DNA of 64,000 nucleotides from Phytophthora hibernalis. Lineage: Eukaryota; Oomycota; Peronosporomycetes; Peronosporales; Peronosporaceae. The stretch spans positions 806,001 to 870,000 of the forward strand of contig JAAKBF010000224.1 in the NCBI GenBank assembly GCA_012656075.1, read 5' to 3'. A program made the position numbers and the translations under genes. Shown here piece after piece: positions 1 to 9,562 of this stretch (position 1 is the first letter of the stretch; each line of letters starts with the position of its first letter). The notes beneath the pieces are model-generated. The model saw only the letters and a list, made by a program, of their open reading frames with translations, had not been told where the DNA came from and ran no database searches.

Positions 1-336
1 CCCGGAGCCGCCTACAGCGTGTTTACCGCCAGCCTTCTCGCGCTGTTCACGGTAGCAGGGCTGACTGCCGTTCACCCACGTGTAGACGATGGACATGCGA
101 CGCAGTTGCTCGAAGTTCTTGATGTTGCACTGGCCTGGCCACTGGTCCATGATGGCCTGCGAGTTGTAGCGCTTGTCTTCATCGTCCGAGAGCTTGTCGT
201 ACGTGTACGGGGCGGGCGTGCGGGACAGTAGGTACGTGACCAGCAGCAACGCACCCACCGCCGAGAGAAGCACATAGCGCAAGTTGCGCTGGTGGCTGAG
301 CGCCATACGCATGCGCACGCCGGCCGGAGTCTTCAT
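1..336 (-). CDS. Stealth-family phosphotransferase, N-terminal part (runs off the left edge)
   Basis: Reading leftwards from the ATG at 336-334, 112 codons stay open to the window edge. The protein starts with a short basic stretch, then one hydrophobic segment at about residues 20-39 (RYVLLSAVGALLLVTYLL), the layout of a type II Golgi membrane protein. At about residues 82-100 it has SIVYTWVNGSQP, which matches conserved region 1 of Stealth proteins (consensus xDxVYTWVxGxDP). This family transfers sugar-1-phosphate groups and includes GlcNAc-1-phosphotransferase alpha/beta and bacterial capsule polymerases. The catalytic regions CR2-CR4 would lie outside the window, so the substrate cannot be judged. 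The call rests on CR1 plus topology. The start is the first ATG before the membrane anchor. Confidence 0.75.
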   Translation of the reverse strand, partial: MKTPAGVRMRMALSHQRNLRYVLLSAVGALLLVTYLLSRTPAPYTYDKLSDDEDKRYNSQAIMDQWPGQCNIKNFEQLRRMSIVYTWVNGSQPCYREQREKAGGKHAVGGSG

Positions 337-1476
337 GAAAGGAATTGGAGGCTTGTGGCTTGCTCGCGAGAACCAAAGTGGCTGGCTTCGCTTTTGGCTC
401 GCACGCGAGGGGGCGAAAGTACGTGGCAGACATAGGCGAGCTCGAGAGCTATCCCAAATGGACGTTTTCTGCACATGGAGAATTAGCACTTCGGCTCAAA
501 ACGGAGGGGGTTTAGCGCCTGCTGGCGAAGAAAGGTGTGGTTAAGCATGCTGGCGACTTGTGTTGTCGCTGTCCAGTTCAGAGTGCATCAGACTGCGGAC
601 TGGCCGCCTCTGCCTCTCGGGGCTCAGCTGCGGAAAGGAAACCATGCAGTCCAGCCTGGACTCCAGTGGGCTGGCTTCTAACTTTTAGAGCTAATTCGTA
701 GTGGTAAATCGCGGCGCGATTGGACGAAGATGCAACCGGAGCTCGTCACTGGAGACCGGCATTTGTCCAACGCACATGACCGCCATGCGAGTGCCGGCCG
801 TGCTGACTCAGGGCGTTGCAGCATTATTGGCAACAGTCTTCGCAGTGCATGGATAGATCTATGCGTCGGAATGAAGAACTTCTTCAGAAGAAGTGTGTGT
901 GACCTGGGCGGACAGTGTCCGGGACGCTTAATCGAAAGCAATGCGGCGAAGCTGTAATAACGTTAGCAAAAAGCTTCCCGGCCGGCAAAGATAGATTAGG
1001 CACGGCTCTGAGTGACTCATACAGCTTGGGTATTGTGTCCACCTTCGTCAATGGGCCCCGCTCAGCTCCAATGGCGAGGTACATGTACCATGACTGCAGC
1101 CTCAAAACTTGGCAGGTGCTGCTGTTTTTGCATCAGGCTAGCCAAGTAGCCTGCAGCACTTGCAGTCGTTTGTAAAAGCGCTCCCGCAACTTTTGCACGG
1201 CACTTCACGCAGGCCATGATGCTTGTCAACTTTGGAGCAAATCGCTCCCATCGCGACGCAAAATTTAGCGGCGCTTCTCTACACCTTGTCACACGTGGTC
1301 CACGCCATGATCTGCCTCTCTGTGTGTGCCACACGCAACTTGCTTGGCGGAGAAAAGCACTGGCATTCAGTATAGGCGGCCGAGCCCTCCACCTGTGCCT
1401 CGAAACCTCCGCAGCCTTTGCCGCACTTCTTGCCCAGGAAAGTATCCACCCGCTCAGTTTCCACGCAGTGACCACC
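337..1476. other. Divergent intergenic region
   Basis: About 1.1 kb between the divergent Stealth-type and STE20-kinase genes. Only short overlapping open frames occur, with no recognisable domain. It must hold both promoters. A stretch at about 1452-1466 (gctcagtttccacgc) weakly resembles the oomycete initiator and lies just upstream of the kinase ATG. Confidence 0.6.
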
Positions 1477-2948
1477 ATGGCGGACGAGTGGCCCACCGTC
1501 GCCTCCGAGTACCAGATCATCGAGCAGATCGGGCAGGTACCTACCTACCTACCCTCATGCTTCACGCCCTTAATTAGGCGTCTCACAATGAATTAATTCC
1601 TACAGGAGCCTTCGCGAAAGTATGGAAGGCGTACTGCGCGCCCAAGAAGATCCACGTGGCCATTAAAATCATGGACCTGGAGAAGATCACCACGAGCTTC
1701 GAGGACATTCGCGTACGTTAAAGAGGGGACACAAATTGCACGTGCAAATTTGCAACTCATTTATTGAATTTTGTGTTGCAGGCGGAGGTGCAGACGATGA
1801 AGATGACCAACCACCCGAACGTGCTCAAGTGCTACTGCAGCTTCGTGCACAAGGACCAGCTGTGGCTCGTCACGCAGCTCATGAACAAGGGCTCGTGTCT
1901 GCACGTGATGAACCTGCTGAAGAAGAAGGGCCTGGGCGAAGGTCTGCGGGAGGAGTTCGTGGCTGTCATCCTGCACGAGACGCTCAAGGGCCTGCAGTAC
2001 TTCCACGAGAACGGCCAGATCCACCGCGACATCAAGGCCGGCAACATCCTGCTGGACAGCGAGGGTCACGTCGTGATCGCCGACTTTGGCGTCTCGGGCT
2101 GGATGATGGAAGGCGGTGACCGCCGGAAAAACCGCCAGACGTTCGTGGGCACCCCGTGCTGGATGGCCCCCGAGGTCATGGAGCAGGTGCGCGGCTACGA
2201 CTACAAGGCCGACATTTGGTCGCTCGGCATCACCGCGCTCGAGCTGGCCAAGGGCTACGCGCCCTACGCGCGCTTCCAGCCCATGAAGGTGTTGCTGCTG
2301 ACGCTGCAGGAGGACCCGCCGTCGCTGCGCACGTATGATGTACGTCGTTGTAGAATGAGGCATACGCTGCTTTAGCTGAAGTTGCTGACTGGGCTGTTTG
2401 TGTGTTTGCGAAAAATGTAGGACGATGGCAGCGGCCACCAGTTCGGACGACACTTCAAGGACGTTGTCAAGCTCTGCTTGCAGAAGGACCCGTCCAAGCG
2501 GTAAGCAAAGCATGCTACTTAGTGCTGTGGCATCATTTTTCCTGATGCGCTCTCTTTTGTTAGCCCTGGCACGTCGGCTTTGCTGAAGCACAGCTTGTTA
2601 AAGAAGGCAGGCGACACTGTCTACCTGGCACGAAACCTGCTTAACAACATCGAAGACATTGGCGAGAGCTGCATGACGGCCGGAATTGCGGATGCGCTTC
2701 CTGGGTAAGAAAATATTTTTCGTTACATGAAAAAAAACTAACTGTGGAATTGATGCTGTAGCGCGGGCCCACTTTACGCGAAGGGTACGAAGGGTCCGCC
2801 TGGCTCCGAAGCTGAAGGCTCTAAGTACGTGCCAGGCACGACGTGGGTCTTTGATGACGAGGAGGACGACTCCAGCAAGATGTCGATAGACGATTTCGCC
2901 AGCCAGTTTGATATGGTCACGGGCGGTGAGGAGTTCCGTTCCAAGTAA
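1477..2948 (+). CDS. STE20-type protein kinase, OSR1/SPAK (Fray) group
   Basis: Six exons: 1477-1536, 1606-1712, 1782-2339, 2421-2500, 2564-2704, 2762-2948; about 377 residues. Kinase features in order: glycine loop IGQGAFAKVW, VAIK lysine, QIHRDIKAGN catalytic loop, DFGVSGW, and TFVGTPCWMAPEVMEQVRGYD, the activation-loop signature typical of OSR1/SPAK. After the kinase comes an acidic TWVFDDEEDD, resembling the PF1 segment next to the kinase domain. No CCT/PF2 docking domain is visible; human OSR1 (about 527 aa) has one. In animals these kinases are activated by WNK and regulate cation-chloride cotransporters; the oomycete substrate is unknown. The exon 1/2 junction is one base short of frame (GG at 1605-1606 where GGG is needed). 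One further lost base near 2935-2945 would extend the frame to about 3220, so the C-terminus is uncertain. Confidence 0.9.
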
Positions 2949-3503
2949 AGGAAGGAGTAAGCAAACACCCGCAAGCCCTTCGAAAGACCGGGCAGCTTCA
3001 ACGCGGCGTCCTCAACAGTTTCTCGGGAGAAAGCACAAGTCTCATTCAACAGACCAGGGAAAACGCGCACGGAGTGTCCAAGCTCGTAGCAGAAAACTTT
3101 AAATTCAGGTCTGTTTTGTTTTCGTTTATCTCGGATGCTGCGCAGTTGTTGGCCGTCCGCAGATGTGAAGATACGAGCACGCAGAAGCTTTGCTTTGGCC
3201 GAGATGTATTAGTACAGTAATAAGCGCAGGAAAGGGTAGGGAGAGTACCTGGTCAGTGGTGTACGCCGCTACGAAGGACGGCACGCGGTGAACACGGAGT
3301 GGATGCGCTGAATGAAATGGCAAGTGATAAATTACATAGACCTCAAAACCAGGAGTAGGTGCGCGATTCGTACGCTCCGCCACTATAGCTAGCCACCTCC
3401 TGCTCTGCGGTAACTCCAGTACGCTTCAGCCTCACTCCGGACAAAGATATTCGAGGCTGCTTTTCCTTTTTTCTGAATAATGACGTTCCTGCACACAGCT
3501 CCT
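2949..3503. other. Convergent intergenic region
   Basis: Lies between the 3' ends of the kinase gene and the membrane-protein gene. The first ~270 bases also stay open in a frame that would continue the kinase if one base had been lost before 2945. The rest shows nothing recognisable. Confidence 0.4.
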
Positions 3504-4694
3504 TCAGACAAGTCCACCAACGTCGTCGAACAGCACCCCTCCCGATAAAGGCTTGCCTGCTGTACCGCGCGTATACTCTCTTGACCAAAGCGCGCAGCTG
3601 CAGGCAGCATTGGCGATAGCAGCAGATGCTGGACGAATCGGATAAAGAAATCCGGCCAAAAGTGCCAGCACAAATGTCGGCATCAGAGATACCATAGAAA
3701 CCACGAACTTAGCTCCGCTGAAGTAGAAAATCCGACCCCACACCTCGCCCCTGCCGTGATACCGGAATAGGCCTCCCTTCGGTTTTCCAGTGGAATCAAT
3801 GTTTTCTTCAGCAAGACGATTCAACACAAGGCGTTGGTCCTTGGAAATGCAGCTACTGTTGGCACGAGATAGTTCCACGTCTGAAAGCGAGTCAAGTGCG
3901 CTAACAATCCCTGCAGCAGCTGGGGGCAGCACCAAGAATCCGAGCAGCAACAGTACACCTACCGGAATAAAGAGCACAGAGAGCGGCACGCACGCAAACG
4001 AGTACCCCAGAAGCTTGGGCAGACTGTATGCTTCCTTCATCGCTGATGATGCAGGAATTGCGGCCCGAGCCTTCTTGCTGGTCTTGATGGGGATAGCTGT
4101 AGCCACCGGTGAGCCCACTGTCTGCACGTTTCCACTCTTTTGCTTCGGTGAGACGTACGGGCGGTAATCAGAGGTATCTGCCTGCTGCATGTCTTCGCTG
4201 TCACCGTCCATATCCTTCCATACGTCAGACTTAACCTTTGGAAGTTCTGATGAACCAGCTTCATGGTCAAATATCGAGTCCTTCGAGTCGGATCTGCAGT
4301 AGCCGTCAACATCCAGTGCCACCGTCTTGTCCTCCAGCAAGTCCCGCTTGGACGACGATGAAATACCAGCACCTGTGATGTAACCGATAGACGGTTTGTT
4401 ACCGGTTAATCCACGACCACTGGGCATATCATTCTCACTCAAGGATGTACCCGACAAGTTCTCACGCTGACCAAGGAACAACTTAATCTTCTTCTTCTCT
4501 GGCAGTTCATCAGCATCGACCAGCTTGTCGATGTCATTCTGCCCTGCGTGTACCTGCGGTCCACCACTGCTGTTAAATTCTTCAACCATCTTGTTGCGCT
4601 GCCTTAAGAGCGTGCGGGTGTTGCCAATCTGGAAGTTCATCGACTCCGAGTGGCCTAAGCGTTCAAATGTCGTCTCTTCGCGTGAATAAAACAC
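3504..4694 (-). CDS. Uncharacterised two-segment membrane protein
   Basis: A 396-codon uninterrupted frame with no family I recognise. The first ~215 residues are polar, Ser/Asp/Lys-rich and probably disordered. Two hydrophobic stretches follow at about residues 229-265 (FACVPLSVLFIPVGVLLLLG, then Leu/Pro/Ala-rich) and 328-352 (FVVSMVSLMPTFVLALLAG), with a ~60-residue hydrophilic linker. No signal peptide or catalytic motif is visible. The first ATG is only 33 bases after the stop of the AP2 gene on the same strand; later in-frame ATGs at residues 19 and 36 are also possible starts. The last ~40 residues look low in information and could conceal an unrecognised intron. That the frame is coding is likely from its length and membrane pattern; its role is unknown. 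Confidence 0.6.
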   Translation of the reverse strand: MFYSREETTFERLGHSESMNFQIGNTRTLLRQRNKMVEEFNSSGGPQVHAGQNDIDKLVDADELPEKKKIKLFLGQRENLSGTSLSENDMPSGRGLTGNKPSIGYITGAGISSSSKRDLLEDKTVALDVDGYCRSDSKDSIFDHEAGSSELPKVKSDVWKDMDGDSEDMQQADTSDYRPYVSPKQKSGNVQTVGSPVATAIPIKTSKKARAAIPASSAMKEAYSLPKLLGYSFACVPLSVLFIPVGVLLLLGFLVLPPAAAGIVSALDSLSDVELSRANSSCISKDQRLVLNRLAEENIDSTGKPKGGLFRYHGRGEVWGRIFYFSGAKFVVSMVSLMPTFVLALLAGFLYPIRPASAAIANAACSCALWSREYTRGTAGKPLSGGVLFDDVGGLV

Positions 4695-4726
4695 ATCGAT
4701 CTCAAAGAAATACAGGAATTCCGATG

Positions 4727-6982
4727 CTAGGGGTCAGCACCAACATCACCATCGTGCGAGGAGACCGCCGGGCTAGAGTTTTGCACATGACGACGCTTCT
4801 TGGGCAGATCAAACTCGAATTTCCACACGTCTGGATGGAATGTTACATCAAATTGGACTCCGCTCGCACAATTGGTAAAGTTGTCGACAACGCCGACAGC
4901 ACTCACACCTTGCAGAGACTTCATTTCATTCAGGTTCAACGACTGTTGCTCTGTCAGGGTCATGTCTCGAGAAAATGTGCTGTTGCAGCGCGCCAACACC
5001 AGCAGACCCGGTTGCATCACAGACGCACCAGCGGGTGCGGGAATCGAAACATGAGCCTTCACAGGAGCACGACAGACGCCCTTGCATCGATGCTGAAGAT
5101 TCTCAATGCGAACGCGGTAATAGTCCCCGTGCTCCGGGCAGAATGGGAAGCATTGGATATTCTTACGGTCATTGCGCCAGTACTTCTCCAGGAATCGCGT
5201 CTGAATCTCGATGATCGCTGGCGGGGACGAACCCAGGGGCATGATCATGGACGAGTTTATAGCCGGAGGTGCTATCAAGAATGGGTTCATCATCTCAGTA
5301 TCCTCCATCTTCACTTCCCCCATGACGATGCCGCTACGAGAACTGCTGGACATTGTCGCATTGTCGGAATCGAAGTCGAGGCTGTGGATCTTCTTAAACT
5401 GGGGGTTCTGTGCTCCCATCCTCTGCTGCTGCGTGAAGGCAGGATTTGCTTGCATTTCCTGCTGAACAACCACCGCAGCATCGTTCTCTGACAGGAAATA
5501 TTTGGTCAGCTCATCGAGTTCATCCACATCAAAGTCCAATGAGTTTGTTGTGGGTTCGACCTGAATTATGCCAATATTGTTCATGGCACCCATTTCGCTC
5601 ATCTTGCCGCTGCCGCTGCTGTTTCCGGTGGTTGCCAAGCTGCCCATGCTGTCGTTTGTTATTCGTCCGTCCACTATGTTCCCCTTCAACAATGAATGAG
5701 ATGACGAAGAGCGGTTGATGTCCTTGATGATCTGATCCAGGTTGTCTTCCTGCGTAAACGAGTCCACGGCGGAGCTGATGACTGCCATGGGTAAGCTATC
5801 GCGCTTTTGATCCTGTTGTTGGTCCTGCTGCTGGGCAGATCCAAGTGCGGTGCCACCACGATCCGACGACATTTTGGCCACATCGTTGAAAGACTCAGCA
5901 AAGAACTGTTCCGTGTCCTCTGAAAAGCTGAACTTGAGCGATCCTACGGACAAATTACTCGACCGACGACTGAGGAAAGTAGCGTTCTCCTCATCAGCAG
6001 GATTCGGATCCAAGCTGTGGCTAGACGTTCCCATCATGTTGAGCATATTGTTCGATGGGACTGCCGACGGTCCACCAGCGGGAGACGGTGCAGTCGGCGG
6101 GACCAACGAAGGCGTAGCTGATGTAGGGGTCGTGATCTGCTGACGGTTGAAAATCTCCTTCTTCGGGGATACCGAGGACGGTCCCACCATGGACGATCCT
6201 GTAGGAGAGCTCGCAGAGCATTCGCACTCGCTCTGAAACTGCGGCAGTCCCAGCGGGTTCACGAACTTGCCGCACTTGTCGCAAAAGTTGGCAAACTTGG
6301 CAAACTTCTGCGGGTAGTTTGCCTTCAAGTACTCATCGTAGGCATGAGCCGCCTCTTCCGGCGTTTTGCACGTGTTGGTGATGCGTTTGGCGCTATACTT
6401 GGCGCCCCACGAGGTCTTACTGGTCTGCGTAACACCACGGAACTTGGAGGTCTGCAAGAGCACAAGATTGTCACAACAAGGCAGGCGTGAATACAACATC
6501 GACACCTAACGAAAACCTGCACAATTCCTCTAGCAGAACAGTCCGCACCTTGCCTTTGATGACTTTACCCACGAACTTCTGCTGCTGTTGGGGCGCGACC
6601 GTCGTCAAGTCGCCCGTGCTGAGGCCGCCCACGACGTCCACGAGCTCGCTGGTGTTGGCCGTCTGTAGGAACGACATGTCTTGGTAGTTCTGCTCGTCCG
6701 AGGGCGTCACCACCGAATAGTCCGACTCCTCGGACGTGTATCCGTTCGAGTTACTGATCGGTGTGTCGCTCTGGGTCCGCTGGGGCGCGACGATAAAGTC
6801 TGAAGGTCCACACGGTACACATATATCACAAATAAGAAAACTCAAATAAGAAAATATAAATTCAGAGAGAACCTTGTTTCCTTACCTTGTAGGAAGTTGG
6901 CTCCAGGCTCCTCCAGCTCGTCCAGATGCGCGTCCAGCGGGTCGTACTCGTCGCACGTGGGCAGCGGCTGCGTCTGCATCAT
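4727..6982 (-). CDS. AP2/ERF-domain transcription factor
   Basis: Exons (transcribed leftwards) 6982-6886, 6799-6549 and 6451-4727, with matching phases; 690 residues. Exon 3 opens with SKFRGVTQTSKTSWGAKYSA, followed by EEAAHAYDEYL. These are the YRGV, WxAxI and AAxAYD elements of a single AP2/ERF DNA-binding domain (about residues 117-165). Directly after it is a cysteine cluster (FCDKCGKF ... ECEC, about residues 170-192) that could bind zinc. The long remainder is Ser/Gln/Asn-rich with acidic patches, as in activation domains, and PKKRRH near the end is a possible nuclear signal. AP2 domains are abundant in plants and apicomplexans and also occur in other protists. Target genes cannot be inferred. 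The reading frame is intact, unlike many neighbours. Confidence 0.82.
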
Positions 6983-7988
6983 ACTGAGGTGCTGTTAACT
7001 GCGTTCCAAGGGGTTCCTGGCGTCTGTCGAGAGCGAGCGACGGCGCGTTGGGCTGCTCCTGGGGGCCGCGTGCGCTGATGCCGCGTGTGGAGGGCGATGC
7101 GGCGTGCGGCGCGTGGTAAGGCGCGTCTCCGTCCTGCCTCGAAAAGCGCAATATAATGCGGAAGGGAAGCGCCCGTGGGTTTGGACAAGCTGAATCTCGA
7201 GCGTTGGACACCCATATGGATGGGATGGTCGGTGGCTCGAGAGAGAAAGGACGCATGTCGCGTAAAACTATGTGGCGATAGATAGATGCGGCGGTGTGAT
7301 TGGTGGATCCGCCACCTTCAGCAGTCGCTTAGCAATAATGACGCTGACATGCTGACAGCATTGCTGGATATCTGCGAGTTGTGAGCACAAGACTGTGGAT
7401 GATGTAGGCGTTGCAGTGCAATTTGCTGGAGTTATGGTTTAACTTATGCGGGGCGCTGCTGCCGCCGCCGAATTGAAAAGAGTATCCATTCTTGGCGCTC
7501 CCGACCGATCCGTTCACTCAAGTGCAACTTGACCACGAACTCGTGGCCACGGACAGTCTCGTAGCGGGATTCCTGTATTTTACATCGACCTGAGCGCTAC
7601 GCTACCCAGGACAAGTCGAGGCTTTCGTTGAAGACGCTTGAGCGCTGCGGATTAACTGCTGTTGAGAGACTTACACTATGCACCCGGTCGTGCGGCAATA
7701 TGGCTCGCCAAGCTGTTGTTGTCTGCCTAGCATGCCAGCGTTTGTACTGGATCTCCCTGTCGTTGGACTGCGCGTTGGCAATCAGCGCCATGAAGCGCGT
7801 CGATTCAGCAGTCTGCTACATTGATGCAGAATCTGCACTGTGCTCTCCATGAAGCCCCACCATTGAGGACACAATGCAGACCCTGCATCAATGCGGCCGA
7901 GGCAGCTTTTGCCACTTCAAGTTTCTCATGCACAAAAATTGGAATTAGGGCATGCACAATTGACCAATTTTGACGTGCGTCACCAAAA
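6983..7988. other. Divergent intergenic region
   Basis: About 1 kb between the AP2 factor and the CCCH-methyltransferase gene. No open frame with recognisable sequence, no repeat and no RNA gene was seen. It should contain both promoters. Confidence 0.6.
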
Positions 7989-9500
7989 ATGATTGGGACG
8001 CATGAGGCGGGGATGCACGTCGCGGCCCTGCAAGACCTGTCGTCGCTCGAGGGCAACGACGACCTGCCAATCATCTCAGTGCACGGACGCTTCGTGCGCA
8101 AACGCAACTTGTCGTACGTCGGTAGTATCCACTGCAAGCAAGGTGCTTGCATTGTGCTCACTTGACTTGACTTCTGGTGGATGCAGCAAAGGCCTCGTGT
8201 TCGGCGACATCCAGCTGCAGGATGGAGGTGCAACTACTGCTTCTCAATTGCTCTGGGTGTAACAATGGTGGTTTGACCTTTTCTTCTATTGTATTAGAGC
8301 TGCTGGAGGTCATGATACGTGCACAGGAAGGTGTGCTGGACGTGGCAGCCATCCGCCAGATCAATTGGGACGTGCATCTCGGGGACCTGGTTACGGCGCG
8401 TGGTGCGCTGGAGCGCAAAGGACACGAGCCAGGACAACCCGACGGGTGGTTGTTTGTGTTGCACAGTATTCAGGTGGAGGAGCTCTGGAGCCTGCATCAT
8501 GACGGCGCCGTCTTCAGCCACACGGATTCAACAGCAGCAGCATCGGCTGTGAAGGGGTCGTATGTCTTGCCACCTTCGGCGAAGGCAGGGGCAGCAAACA
8601 AGTACACCAACATGGTCGTTCTGGACGGCTTCAATGCCTGCAAGTACTATTTTTCGTCCTCGGGCGGCGCAAATTGTCTGCGTGGGGAGCAATGCCACTT
8701 CTGGCATGGGCGGCCTGAAGATTTCAAGGAGAACAAACGTCGTTGGATGGCAAAGAGACTTGAACAGCGTGCGAAGGCTGCACATTTAGCTGGAGATAAC
8801 GCAGACCCGCACTCGAAGCTCGACAAGGCACAGCGTAGCCGCATCTTCTGTGACTGGCTTGTGGAGTCGTTGGGTGAGGAGCGTCTTGCTGGCGGGACGG
8901 GCGTCATTGATGTAGCTGGTGGCAAAGGCGATATCCCTATCCAGCTCTGGATCCAACGAGGCATCCCGACAACACTCGTTGACCCGGTACGTCGCGATTG
9001 ATAAGCTCCGGTTGGCGAGCAGTTCTCACTTACTTGCTTGTTTTCATCAACTGTAGAGGCCCATGAAGTTAGGAAAACACAGTCGGAAGCTCGTCGCAAA
9101 TGCTGAAGCTGTTGAAGGTCGCAAAATGAGCCCCCAGCTGCTCCGCTGTCTAGACGATGACACTATGAAGCTGCACACGGAACTATTCGCAGTTTGCTCC
9201 GTGCTCGTTGGGATGCACCCAGATGAGGCCACCGAGGCGATTGTAGATGCCGCCTTGGCACTTGGCAAGCCCTTCGCCATTGTGCCTTGCTGCGTCATGA
9301 GCCGAGTGTTTCCGAATCGTCAATGCCGTGATGGAACGCCCGTTGACACGTACGAGACGTTTGTGACGTATCTGCTCGAGAAACACCCATCTATTCGCAA
9401 TGCATTCCTGCCTTTTGCAGGACGGAATCAAGTGCTTTTTCTTTTGGAGTACGAAAATGAACACGATGTGGACGCTAAAAGCAAGCGCCTAGTTGCTTGA
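7989..9500 (+). CDS. OB-fold / CCCH zinc finger / SAM-methyltransferase protein
   Basis: Exons 7989-8113, 8187-8227, 8298-8986 and 9057-9500, all in phase; 432 residues. The first ~130 residues (VHGRFVRK ... LVFGDIQLQDG ... VHLGDLVTARG) look like an OB-fold nucleic-acid-binding domain. A CCCH-type finger follows with Cys170, Cys182, Cys188 and His192. From about residue 255 there is a Rossmann methyltransferase: GVIDVAGGKGDIP is motif I and TLVDP ends strand 2, with VGMHPDEATE and FAIVPCC further on, as in the Methyltransf_32-like group. The combination suggests an RNA-modifying enzyme, most likely acting on tRNA or rRNA. That is inference: neither the base modified nor the RNA can be read from sequence. 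The frame is intact across all four exons. Confidence 0.78.
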
Positions 9501-9562
9501 CATCATGCTGGTACCCTCAAAACACATTTCCCGTCTTGGTTTTGCGATTGCTCACTGTTAAT

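Noticed and set aside
1761..2591. Long open frame antisense to the STE20 kinase exons
   Set aside because: The opposite strand carries a clear kinase with proper introns; the antisense frame is Leu/His/Val-rich filler from mirrored codon bias.
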